Shown piece after piece: positions 1-7,285 of a stretch of 27,554 nt of DNA. The position numbers were made by a program, and so were the translations under genes. Origin of the DNA: DASPMP01 sp035758925 (GTDB taxonomy: Bacteria > Gemmatimonadota > Gemmatimonadetes > Gemmatimonadales > Gemmatimonadaceae); contig DASTVV010000133.1 in the NCBI GenBank assembly GCA_035758925.1, positions 1 to 27,554 of the forward strand, written 5' to 3'. Below the pieces are notes generated by a model, which was not told where the DNA came from, did not search any database, and worked only from the letters and a program-made list of their open reading frames with translations. The stretch's first letter is position 1. Each line of letters opens with the position of its first letter.

Positions 1-694
1 AAAAGATCGACGCAAGCAGCGCCGTGCGGCCTTTGACCTTCCGCACCGGCAGGTACTTGTAGAGCGCGAAGAACATCAGCGTGATGAAGAGCCACGCGAT
101 CGAACGGCCGATGTAGTACTCCACCTCGCCCATCACGTCCCGCCGGAGACCCAGGCCCACCAGCACGCTGAGTCCGCGCGTGGTCGCGAGCGAGAGATAG
201 GTGCTGACGATGGTGCTCGCCACGAAGAGCACCGTGGCGACCATCGTGATCTGAAAATCGAAGATCTTGCCCCGGATGATGCTGCGCTCGTTGTCGATGT
301 CGAAGACGTCCGCGAGCGCCGTTCTCAATGATCCGAACAGCCGCGTGGACAGCCACGCGAACAGCAGAGCGCTGTACAGCGTGACTGATCTTCGGGTGCG
401 CAGCGCCTCGTCGAGCAACGCGTGGACGGCAGCGCCGGTCCCGCCGGCCGACACCGGCAGCAGCCGATCGATGAAGTCATTGATGGCAACCGCCGGGTCC
501 GGCGAGATCGCCGGCAGCAGATACGTGAGCCCGGTGATGAGCAGCAGGATGAAGGGAATGGCGGCGAGGAGAATGTTGAACGCGATGCCGCCCGCCAGAA
601 ACAGCACGTTGTCTTCCGCGGCGTTGTCCCAGATTCGTTTCAAGTAATCCCGGACTGCCCATCCGAGACTGATGAACCAGGGACGTGTGGCCAA
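1..694 (-). CDS. YihY/BrkB family inner-membrane protein (C-terminus beyond window)
   Basis: Multi-pass inner-membrane protein of the YihY/virulence factor BrkB family, once mis-named ribonuclease BN. The transport or envelope role of the family is not firmly settled. The visible 231 residues begin LATRPWFISLG and continue with WDNAAEDNVLFLAGGIAFN, the conserved family opening, then a hydrophobic helix (LLAAIPFILLLITGLTYLL). Further helices follow around ITMVATVLFVASTIVSTYL and SIAWLFITLMFFALYKYLPV, then the loop VRKVKGRTA. No ATG or GTG precedes the conserved start. A TAG lies two codons before a TTG at 692-694, so TTG is the likely initiator. It begins 13 bases after the YtxH-type gene and is probably last or near-last in the long operon running from 6945. 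The frame stays open to base 1, so the C-terminal part is simply outside the window. Confidence 0.85.
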   Translation of the reverse strand, partial: MATRPWFISLGWAVRDYLKRIWDNAAEDNVLFLAGGIAFNILLAAIPFILLLITGLTYLLPAISPDPAVAINDFIDRLLPVSAGGTGAAVHALLDEALRTRRSVTLYSALLFAWLSTRLFGSLRTALADVFDIDNERSIIRGKIFDFQITMVATVLFVASTIVSTYLSLATTRGLSVLVGLGLRRDVMGEVEYYIGRSIAWLFITLMFFALYKYLPVRKVKGRTALLASIF

Positions 695-707
695 GCGCTA
701 GCCGAGC

Positions 708-1184
708 TTACGCGTCGCGATTGTCGCGGCTCGTCTTGCGCGCCTCTCGGGCAACCTGTGCCCCGGCCTGATACGCGGCCTTGGTCTCCTCGAGTCGGCG
801 CTCGAGGTCCTGACGCGCCTGGCGCGCCGCCTCGCGGCCGGCATCCACCGCGCGCTGCACCTGCTCCTTCTTGGCGTCGATGGCGCCGCGGGCTTCGTCG
901 ATCCTGTCTTCAACATGCCGCTTGGCGCTGTCCACCTTGTCACTCACTTTCTCCGCCAGGCCATCCACGGCTTCGCGCGCGGCTCTCCGCACCTGCTTCG
1001 CCCGGCGCGCGATGTTGCGACGCGTGTCGATTCCGGCTTCCGGAGCGAAGAGAATGGCGATCGCCGCTCCTACGGCGATGCCCGCGACGAACGACAGCAA
1101 TCCTCCACCCGAGGACTGCTTCTCGATGACGACGTACGGCCCCGGGGCCAACTCGTCATCACGATCGTCGTAGTCGCGGCGCAT
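708..1184 (-). CDS. YtxH-domain small membrane protein
   Basis: 158-residue protein with a charged N-terminus (MRRDYDDRDDELAPG), one membrane segment at about residues 28-48 (GLLSFVAGIAVGAAIAILF, followed by APEAG), and a long Arg/Lys/Glu/Ala-rich helical tail with LEA-like or coiled-coil character to the end. The glycine-rich membrane segment followed by APxxG is the hallmark of YtxH-domain proteins, often linked to general or envelope stress; no enzymatic role is known. The gene starts with ATG 11 bases after the sigma-54 regulator stops and ends 13 bases before the BrkB-family gene, so it belongs to the same transcription unit. The tail probably lies in the cytoplasm against the membrane. 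Family assignment is good; function is unknown. Confidence 0.82.
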   Translation of the reverse strand: MRRDYDDRDDELAPGPYVVIEKQSSGGGLLSFVAGIAVGAAIAILFAPEAGIDTRRNIARRAKQVRRAAREAVDGLAEKVSDKVDSAKRHVEDRIDEARGAIDAKKEQVQRAVDAGREAARQARQDLERRLEETKAAYQAGAQVAREARKTSRDNRDA

Positions 1185-1195
1185 GACGAGCTAAT

Positions 1196-2731
1196 CTATT
1201 TCCTCTTGGCCGTTTTCGCCCTGCCGACGTCGGAGGCAGGTGACGGGGCTGGGCCAGCCGCAACCCCTCCCCCGGCGGAGGCTCGCCGCGCCGTCCCGCG
1301 GCCGTTCTCCTCCACGGGGGCAGGCCCGGCCGACTGGGATGGAGCGTTCAGGAGCGCCAGCAGCTCGCGGCGGACGTCCTCCGGATCCATGCCGAGCATC
1401 TTCGCCGCGCGCGCCGCATCGCCATTCGCGTTGGCGAACGTGCGCAGCACATGCTGCCAACGCACATCCTGCATCGACGAACCCACGCTGATCGTGACGG
1501 TGCTGGGCACGTCGACGGCCTGCCTGAGATGTCGCGGCATCAGGTCAGCCAGCTGGATCTGCTCGCTGCGCGCCATGATGACACCGCGCTCCACCGTGTT
1601 CTTGAGCTCGCGTACGTTGCCGGGCCAGTGATACCTGAGGATCCAGTGCCATGCGTCGTCGGAGAACCCGGTGAACTTCTTGCCGTTCTGGGTCGCGTAG
1701 CGATCCAGGAACTCGCCCGCGAGCAGTCGAACGTCGTCGGTGCGCTCGCGCAGCGGCGGAAGCACCAGCTCCACGACAGCCAGGCGATAGTAGAGGTCCT
1801 CGCGCATCTCGCCGTCGGTGAGCGCCTGCTCGAGGTCGCGGTTGGTCGCGGCCACGACGCGGATGTCCACGTCGATCTCCTTCTTGCCGCCCAGACGTCT
1901 CACCTGCCGGCTCTCGAGCGCGCGCAGCAACTTCACCTGCACGTCGGGCGACATCTCGGCGATCTCGTCGAGGAACAGCGTTCCGCCGTCGGCCAGCTCG
2001 AACGCACCCTGCTTCTCGTTCGTGCTTCCCGTGAACGCTCCCTTCTCGTGTCCGAACAGCTCGTTCTCGAGAATCTCCTTGGGCAGCGCCGCGCAGTTGA
2101 GCGCGAAGAAGGGCCCCTTGGCCCGGTCGCTCTTCGCGTGCACCGCGCGCGCAACGAGCTCCTTGCCCGTCCCCGATTCGCCCAGGATCAGCACCGAGGC
2201 ATTGGACGGCGCGACGGCGTCGATGACCTGGTACACGCGGCGCATCTCATCCGACGTTCCACTCAATTCGCCGTAGTGCGTCAGGCCTTCCAGCTTGGCC
2301 GAGAGTTGCTGATTCTGCACCTGAACCGCGAACAACTCCAGCAACTTCGGGATCTGGACCTTGAGCTTGTTCAGTCGGTCCGCGTTGAGCGGTTTCTCGA
2401 TGTAGTCCGCGGCGCCTTCCTTCATGGCCTCGATGGCCATCTCCGTGGAGCCCTGACCGGTGATCATCACGAACTCGGTCGGAATCTTCCGCTCGCGGAT
2501 GGCCTTCAGCAGGGCGATGCCATCGAGCTTGGGCATCTTGAGGTCGGCCAGTACGACCCCGAATCTCTCGCTCGACAGTCGCTCGAGGGCCTTCTGGCCA
2601 TCGGCAGCGACCTCCACCTCGTAGCCGGCATCGTGCAAGATGGCGCTCAAGCCGTTGGCGATGGCGGCTTCGTCGTCGGCGATGAGAATGCGTCCGGCGC
2701 CGGCCGTTTGTTTCTCCGTCCTTTGGACCAT
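1196..2731 (-). CDS. NtrC-family sigma-54-dependent response regulator
   Basis: 511-residue transcription activator. The receiver domain (about residues 14-120) has the acidic pair D19/D20, phospho-acceptor D63 in LADLKMPKLDG, T91 and K113 (EKPL). The sigma-54 interaction AAA+ domain (about 155-385) shows Walker A GESGTGKE (184-191), the sigma-54 contact loop as GAFTGS (231-236, final Ala replaced by Ser), Walker B TLFLDE (251-256) and YYRLAVVELVLPPLRER. A Fis-type helix-turn-helix lies at about 423-462 (NGDAARAAKMLGMDPEDVRREL), followed by a roughly 50-residue Ala/Pro/Gly-rich tail. Phosphorylation would relieve AAA+ repression and drive open-complex formation by RNA polymerase-sigma54. GAGG stands 4 bases before the ATG. 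It lies 15 bases after the kinase-like gene and within the same operon as pgi and the aldolase. Target promoters are unknown. Confidence 0.95.
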   Translation of the reverse strand: MVQRTEKQTAGAGRILIADDEAAIANGLSAILHDAGYEVEVAADGQKALERLSSERFGVVLADLKMPKLDGIALLKAIRERKIPTEFVMITGQGSTEMAIEAMKEGAADYIEKPLNADRLNKLKVQIPKLLELFAVQVQNQQLSAKLEGLTHYGELSGTSDEMRRVYQVIDAVAPSNASVLILGESGTGKELVARAVHAKSDRAKGPFFALNCAALPKEILENELFGHEKGAFTGSTNEKQGAFELADGGTLFLDEIAEMSPDVQVKLLRALESRQVRRLGGKKEIDVDIRVVAATNRDLEQALTDGEMREDLYYRLAVVELVLPPLRERTDDVRLLAGEFLDRYATQNGKKFTGFSDDAWHWILRYHWPGNVRELKNTVERGVIMARSEQIQLADLMPRHLRQAVDVPSTVTISVGSSMQDVRWQHVLRTFANANGDAARAAKMLGMDPEDVRRELLALLNAPSQSAGPAPVEENGRGTARRASAGGGVAAGPAPSPASDVGRAKTAKRK

Positions 2732-2746
2732 TTGCCTCTACAGGAA

Positions 2747-3370
2747 TCAGAAGTGTCCCGGGAACCGAAGAATCAGGTCGGTGCCCGACACTTCATTTCG
2801 AATACCGTGTCGCGCGATCGCCGAAGCGACCGCCGCATCGAGGTTGCAGGATACAGCGGACTCGTGCGAAAAACGGACCACTGTGTCGGAACCCTGTTCC
2901 AGGCGGCAGCGCACCGCCGACCCCGCCCCGTTTCTCGCGAGAGCGAGCAGGCCGGCTGCCAGCGCAAGTCTCGTCGCCTGCGCCTGTGCCGTCGTCAGGA
3001 TAGCCCCGCTACACCCCTCCACTGTGAGCTGGCCCCCATCGGACTTTATCGCAGGGACCATCAGCGACGCCAGATGCCGCAAAGTAAGCGCGACATCGCA
3101 CGGTTCGCTGGCGGACCGGGCCAGAAACAGCAGCGCCTCGGTCCGCGCAACCACCAGTTCCAGCTGATCGCCCGCAGCTGCGACGAACGGCGTCAGCCTC
3201 GAAGCGGTCCCTCCCCCGGCTCGCTCAGCGCCGGGAGCCGCCGTCGACGTGCGTGATCGGATGACCTCCAGGTTGAGGGACACGCCGTTGAGCGCGTCCT
3301 TCACTTCGTGCGCGGCCCGTTTCGAGACGTCCTCCAGCGCGCGAAGCCACAACCCGTCGAGGTCAGTCAC
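2747..3370 (-). CDS. Histidine-kinase-like protein with H-box but degenerate catalytic domain
   Basis: 207-residue soluble protein, probable partner of the sigma-54 response regulator immediately downstream. The N-terminal part contains RAAHEVKDALNGVSLNLEVI, which resembles the H-box of a DHp domain with phospho-acceptor H21. The second half should be an HATPase domain, but no N-box (N-x-x-x-N), DxGxG or G2 glycine motif can be seen; only the overall outline (LALAAGLLALARNGAG, then a last strand SGTDLILRFPG) is retained. It may be a phosphotransferase-like or pseudokinase protein that needs another kinase. There is no signal peptide, membrane segment or sensor domain. GTG is used as start and overlaps the aldolase stop by 8 bases, implying translational coupling. 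A strongly diverged but active kinase remains possible. Confidence 0.7.
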   Translation of the reverse strand: MTDLDGLWLRALEDVSKRAAHEVKDALNGVSLNLEVIRSRTSTAAPGAERAGGGTASRLTPFVAAAGDQLELVVARTEALLFLARSASEPCDVALTLRHLASLMVPAIKSDGGQLTVEGCSGAILTTAQAQATRLALAAGLLALARNGAGSAVRCRLEQGSDTVVRFSHESAVSCNLDAAVASAIARHGIRNEVSGTDLILRFPGHF

Positions 3371-4763
3371 TCAAGTCCGTGTCGTCCGGCGCCGCAGCAA
3401 CCGCCACGTGGCCCTCCGCTGGCTTCGGACGATGCACGGCCGCTGGCTGAACGTATTTCTGTACGTACTTCGCCGTGCCACCAACGGCCAGCTGCTCGAA
3501 CAGGAAGCCGAACTTCTCGTCGTACGCTTTGCCGAGCTTCGCGCGCAGGTCCGACGGCAGATCCCACATCTTCTTTTTGAAGGGGCCGATCGCCTTCTTC
3601 CGGGTCTTGTAGAAGAACTGTTCGTCCGAGTCTTTTTCCTTGCGCTCGTCCTTGGCGTTCTCCCGCAGCCACTCGTAGATCTCGTCGCGCAGCTTGGCGG
3701 GCAGCGCGTCGTACAGCATGGTCTGGAAGTTCGTGGCGAGGTGGATCTCGCACGTCTCGCGCTTGGGAAAGTTGCTGAACGCTTCGTCGGGCAGCGTGGA
3801 TGCACCGTGCTGCACCGCGCCGGCCAGGCCGTATTCATCGCGCGCAACCCTGGAGAGCCGCTCGAGCGTATCGAGGTCGAGCTTCACGTCCGCGATCGAA
3901 CCGTCCGCGAGCACGACGCCGCCGTGTGACGTTCCGGACTGCACGCTGATCTTCGAGAGGCCGGCCATGCCCTTGGGCAGCATTCGGTTGAATCCATCCA
4001 TGAACGCCCGCAACTCAGGCTCGGTGGAGTTCTCCGTTCCCACTTCGCCGATCTCACCGCCCGCCGAGATCGTCACGCCGGCCGGCTGCTCCGCGCGGAC
4101 CGCCTTCAGAATATCGATTCCGACTTCGTAGTTGGGCCGCTGCTGTTCATCGAGCGTCTGCTTGCTCAAGTCCACCAGCGTCGACGTGTCGATGTCGATG
4201 TTGTAGAAGCCCGCGGCAACGGCCTCTTTCACCAGCGCCTTGACCGCGTCGACTTCGGTCCTGGGATCGACCTTCCACTTCTTGGCGTTGACCTGGAAAT
4301 GATCGCCCTGAATGAAGACGGGACCGCGGAATCCCTCGCGCAGCGCCGCCGCGATCATGACAACGACGTACTCCGCAGGACGCTGATCGGTGTAGCCAAT
4401 CTCGCTGCGCGCGATCTCGAGAATGAACGCGCCCGCCTTCAGCTTGATCGCCGTTCTGAAGATCGATCGCGCGGTGTCGTAGGTCAGCCCGCGTACATTG
4501 ATCGCGGGCACCGTGAATCCGCCGATCTCACCGCGTCCACGCGCCATGTAGAGATCGTGGATGGACGCGGGTCGCACGCCAACGGCCTGACCCAGCTCCC
4601 ACAGGAGCCAGCGCGCGTGTTGCTTGTCGTCCTTCTCGCCGAACACCGCGGTGCGGACCAGCGTGTCCATCGCGTCCGACTGGAGGGCTGCTTCGTTGCG
4701 GACGGTAACAGAGTCGTCGAGGACGGTGACGTCGTTTCTGAAGATGTCGTTTAGCGATTCCAT
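3363..4763 (-). CDS. fba: Class II fructose-bisphosphate aldolase family protein, long form
   Basis: 466-residue zinc-dependent (class II) aldolase-family enzyme, expected to interconvert fructose-1,6-bisphosphate with dihydroxyacetone phosphate and glyceraldehyde-3-phosphate. Visible motifs are GGFTVPAINVRG (81-92), the catalytic/metal pair D154-H155 in IQGDHFQVN, GGEIGEVG (235-242), H280 in SGTSHGG and H319 in VQHGAST, standing where usual enzymes have HGGSG. The reading frame is open upstream to 5321, but that part is the shadow of pgi. ATG at 4761-4763, 11 bases after the pgi stop, gives a sensible N-terminus (MESLNDIFRND). It is about 100 residues longer than typical Fba, with a Lys-rich extension near the C-terminus and a Pro/Ala tail. 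The pgi context supports glycolysis, but tagatose-bisphosphate or another ketose-bisphosphate substrate cannot be excluded. The gene symbol is provisional. Confidence 0.82.
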   Translation of the reverse strand: MESLNDIFRNDVTVLDDSVTVRNEAALQSDAMDTLVRTAVFGEKDDKQHARWLLWELGQAVGVRPASIHDLYMARGRGEIGGFTVPAINVRGLTYDTARSIFRTAIKLKAGAFILEIARSEIGYTDQRPAEYVVVMIAAALREGFRGPVFIQGDHFQVNAKKWKVDPRTEVDAVKALVKEAVAAGFYNIDIDTSTLVDLSKQTLDEQQRPNYEVGIDILKAVRAEQPAGVTISAGGEIGEVGTENSTEPELRAFMDGFNRMLPKGMAGLSKISVQSGTSHGGVVLADGSIADVKLDLDTLERLSRVARDEYGLAGAVQHGASTLPDEAFSNFPKRETCEIHLATNFQTMLYDALPAKLRDEIYEWLRENAKDERKEKDSDEQFFYKTRKKAIGPFKKKMWDLPSDLRAKLGKAYDEKFGFLFEQLAVGGTAKYVQKYVQPAAVHRPKPAEGHVAVAAAPDDTDLSD

Positions 4764-4774
4764 AGGGGAAGAAT

Positions 4775-6160
4775 CTAACTCCGCAGCTTTGGATCGGGTT
4801 TGGGCAGCTTCTCGAAATCCTTGCGTGCTTCTGCTGAGCCGGGGCGGCCAAGCATCGCATATGTGAACTGCTTGCCGAGCTCCACTCCAGGCTGGTCGAG
4901 CGGATTGACGCCGTAGAGCGCCCCGGCGTAGATCGTCGCGCACTCGAGGAGCATGATGAACGCGCCCACGTGCCATGCGTCCATCGCCTCGAGCTCGAAC
5001 GTCATGTTCGGTCGGCCGCGGCGCGCCAGCGCTCCCGCCGTCGCGCGCCGTTCGATGTCCAGCACTTCGCCCAGCGAATGTCCGCCGAGATAGGCCAGGT
5101 CCGGCACTGCCTGGTGCAGCCGTGGAATGGAGACGTCGTCTTTCGGCAGTCTCGGAATCGCGACGAAACTGACGGTCTTGTCCGCAGGTCCTTCCATGAA
5201 CAGCTGCACCTGGCTGTGCTGGTCGGTGGCCCCCAGCGCTCCCAGTGGCGTCGGGCCAACGTGCTCGCCGTCCTTGATTCGAGTCTTGCCCAGGCTCTCC
5301 GCCCAGAGCTGCACGAACCACGCGGCCATGTCGCGCAGCGCGTCGGCATACGGCATCAGGACGTGGATGTGTTTTCCGCTCTTCGAGTCGGCGAGGTACT
5401 GCAGCGCCGCGAACAGGCCAGCCGGATTTGCGTGCAGGTCGTCCGCGGTACAGCGCTGCACCATGTCCGCCGCGCCGGCGAGCAGTCTGGTCGTATCGAT
5501 GCCAATGAGCGCCGCGGGCAGCACGCCCACGGGAGTCAGGACGCTGAAGCGTCCGCCGACGTTCGGTGGAATGTCCAGCGCCGGTATCCGCTGGGCCTGC
5601 GCGATGGGCCGCAGGGCGCCCTTCGACGGGTCCGTGATGAAGACCACATGGTTCGCAGCCGCGATCTTTGCCTGGTCCAGGCGATCGCGCACGACCAGGT
5701 ACTGCGCCATCGTCTCTGCCGTACCACCGGACTTCGAGATCACGATGAAAAGCGAGCGCTCGAGCTCGAGCCTCTCGAGCAGGGCGGCAATGGTGGTCGG
5801 ATCGAGATTGTCGAGCACCTGCAGCCGCGGACGCATGTCTCGCTCGCCCGCGTCCAGCATGTTCCAGAACGGCTTTCGCAGCGCCGTGCGCAGCGCGATG
5901 GGACCGAGCGCAGAACCGCCGATGCCGAGCACCACGACGTCGTCGAACCTGCCGCGGGTGCGCTTGGCGAAATCGGTCGACTGCCGGTGCAACGCCTGGT
6001 CCGTCGGCAGGTCCAGGAATCCGAGCTCGCCCTGATCGCGCCGCTTGTGAAACTGCTTCTGGGCCTTGGCGAACAGTCTTGGTGCGGAGCGCCAGGCGGC
6101 GGCGGGAATGCCGCCCTTCACCGCTGGCGCAAGCATGTTGGTGTAGTCCAGGTGGATCAT
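4775..6160 (-). CDS. pgi: Glucose-6-phosphate isomerase
   Basis: 461-residue cytosolic enzyme interconverting glucose-6-phosphate and fructose-6-phosphate. Two SIS folds are evident: VVVLGIGGSALGP (75-87) and IVISKSGGTAETMA (139-152), the phosphate-binding Ser/Thr loop. Both isomerase signatures are present: NVGGRFSVLTPVGVLPA (200-216, R204) and YGVNPLDQPGVELGK (416-430, catalytic K430). E288 in WAESLGK and H315 in TDQHSQ complete the expected active site. Length fits the shorter bacterial/archaeal-type Pgi rather than the 550-residue E. coli type. ATG at 6158-6160 starts 2 bases after the MBL hydrolase stop, and the stop is 11 bases before the aldolase start, so these are co-transcribed. No truncation or missing residue is seen. 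Confidence 0.97.
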   Translation of the reverse strand: MIHLDYTNMLAPAVKGGIPAAAWRSAPRLFAKAQKQFHKRRDQGELGFLDLPTDQALHRQSTDFAKRTRGRFDDVVVLGIGGSALGPIALRTALRKPFWNMLDAGERDMRPRLQVLDNLDPTTIAALLERLELERSLFIVISKSGGTAETMAQYLVVRDRLDQAKIAAANHVVFITDPSKGALRPIAQAQRIPALDIPPNVGGRFSVLTPVGVLPAALIGIDTTRLLAGAADMVQRCTADDLHANPAGLFAALQYLADSKSGKHIHVLMPYADALRDMAAWFVQLWAESLGKTRIKDGEHVGPTPLGALGATDQHSQVQLFMEGPADKTVSFVAIPRLPKDDVSIPRLHQAVPDLAYLGGHSLGEVLDIERRATAGALARRGRPNMTFELEAMDAWHVGAFIMLLECATIYAGALYGVNPLDQPGVELGKQFTYAMLGRPGSAEARKDFEKLPKPDPKLRS

Positions 6161-6162
6161 CG

Positions 6163-6945
6163 TTAGTCGAGGCGCACGGTCAGTCCGTCGAAGGCGGGCA
6201 TGATGCCGCGCGGCAGGAGCTCGGCTTCGAGATCAGCGTGAAAGTTTTCGTGCGTGAGATGCGTGAGGTACGTGCGAGCAGCGCCCACCTTGCGTGCGAC
6301 CTCCAGCGCCTCCGGGATGCTGAGATGCGTGGGGTGCTCCGTTCGAAAAAGCGCGTTGATGACCAGCACCTGCACGCCCTGCAGCAGACCGATGGCGTCC
6401 GCGGGCACTTCCTTCGCGTCCGTGATGTAGGCGAGCCTTCCGATGCGGTACCCGAAGACCGTGATGGGACCGTGCGGCACCGCGACGGCAGTCACCTCCT
6501 CGTCGCCAACCATGAATCGTTGGCCTGCGGTCACGACATGCGCGCGTCCTTCCGGTTTTGTCGTTCCCGGCAGCGGACGCAGGTTCTCGTCGAGGATGTA
6601 GCCGAACTTCTGCGACAGGCTGGCGATGGTCTCGCGGGAGCCGTAGAAGGGCAGCGCTCCGGAGCGGCGATTGGTGATGGCGCGTAGATCGTCGATGCCG
6701 TGGGTGTGATCCGCGTGATCGTGCGTGAACAGCACTGCATCCACGCGATCGATACCTGCGCTCACCAGCTGCAGCCGCAGCTCGGGAGGCGTGTCGATGA
6801 GGATGATGGTGCCCCCGCGTGTCTCGACCACCGCACCTACCCTGGTGCGTTTGTCCCGGGGGTCCGGCGACCGGCACACCTTGCAGTGGCAGCCCAGTTG
6901 TGGGACGCCGAACGAGGTGCCGGTACCGAGGAACGTGAGTTTCAT
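6163..6945 (-). CDS. PhnP/RNase Z-like MBL-fold metallohydrolase
   Basis: 260-residue metallo-beta-lactamase-fold phosphodiesterase-type hydrolase. The N-terminus MKLTFLGTGTSFGVP is typical of the PhnP/RNase Z group. The cysteine motif GCHCKVC (18-24) matches the structural zinc site of PhnP-type enzymes. THDHADH (74-80) is the HxHxDH dinuclear metal site, with further ligands likely in HGPITVFGY, ITDAKEVP and LTHLTHENFH. Relatives act on cyclic phosphates, oligonucleotides or nucleotide-derived phosphodiesters; the substrate here cannot be told. The position as first gene of the pgi-aldolase operon suggests a housekeeping partner or damage-repair role, without proof. ATG at 6943-6945; no convincing Shine-Dalgarno. 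The 340-base upstream region is a repeat-like element. Confidence 0.88.
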   Translation of the reverse strand: MKLTFLGTGTSFGVPQLGCHCKVCRSPDPRDKRTRVGAVVETRGGTIILIDTPPELRLQLVSAGIDRVDAVLFTHDHADHTHGIDDLRAITNRRSGALPFYGSRETIASLSQKFGYILDENLRPLPGTTKPEGRAHVVTAGQRFMVGDEEVTAVAVPHGPITVFGYRIGRLAYITDAKEVPADAIGLLQGVQVLVINALFRTEHPTHLSIPEALEVARKVGAARTYLTHLTHENFHADLEAELLPRGIMPAFDGLTVRLD

Positions 6946-6970
6946 TTTCTCGAATTCGCGCGAATCAACG

Positions 6971-7279
6971 GCAACAACTCATCCGAATTCCACGAATTTC
7001 CACGAATAGATCTGTGCTTGCTCACGCGACTTCTTCGCGGGTCCAGATCTAACAGGAGGCTCTTCGGAAACAGCCGGAAGATCGGAAACTGCCGGATGCT
7101 GTTTACTGGGCTGCGACATCGAGACTCCATCTCGAGAAGCCAACAAAGTCGCATTCCGGCCTTTCCGAATTTCCGGCCGTGTCCGAAGACCAATTGTTTG
7201 ATCCTTCCATGCGGGAAGCCGCCAGGCCCTTCACTGGACCATTCGTTCCAATTCGTAGAATTCGGATGAGCAGTTTGTC
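6971..7279. repeat. MITE-like intergenic element with terminal inverted repeats
   Basis: Fills the 340-base gap between pyk and the MBL gene. The ends form an imperfect inverted repeat: 6978-6998 and 7250-7270 pair over 21 bases with one mismatch, and weaker matching extends outward and inward to about 38 bases. The interior holds a near-perfect 16-base direct repeat at 7064-7079 and 7082-7097 (TCGGAAAC(A/T)GCCGGA), two AGATCT palindromes bracketing a small CGCGA-TCGCG hairpin, and another hairpin near 7128. The composition is AT-richer than neighbours. An 83-codon minus-strand frame (6942-7193) has no recognisable protein character and is rejected. It also has to contain the promoter of the downstream operon. 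Confidence 0.55.
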
Positions 7280-7285
7280 TGATCG

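Noticed and set aside
1451..3256. 601-codon plus-strand open frame
   Set aside because: Antisense to the NtrC-type regulator and the kinase-like gene; no protein motif.
4764..5321. N-terminal extension of the aldolase
   Set aside because: The frame stays open inside pgi, but the sequence is Arg-rich shadow; ATG at 4763 gives the natural start.
6942..7193. 83-codon minus-strand gene
   Set aside because: Falls within the inverted-repeat element and runs out of phase over the MBL start; no domain.
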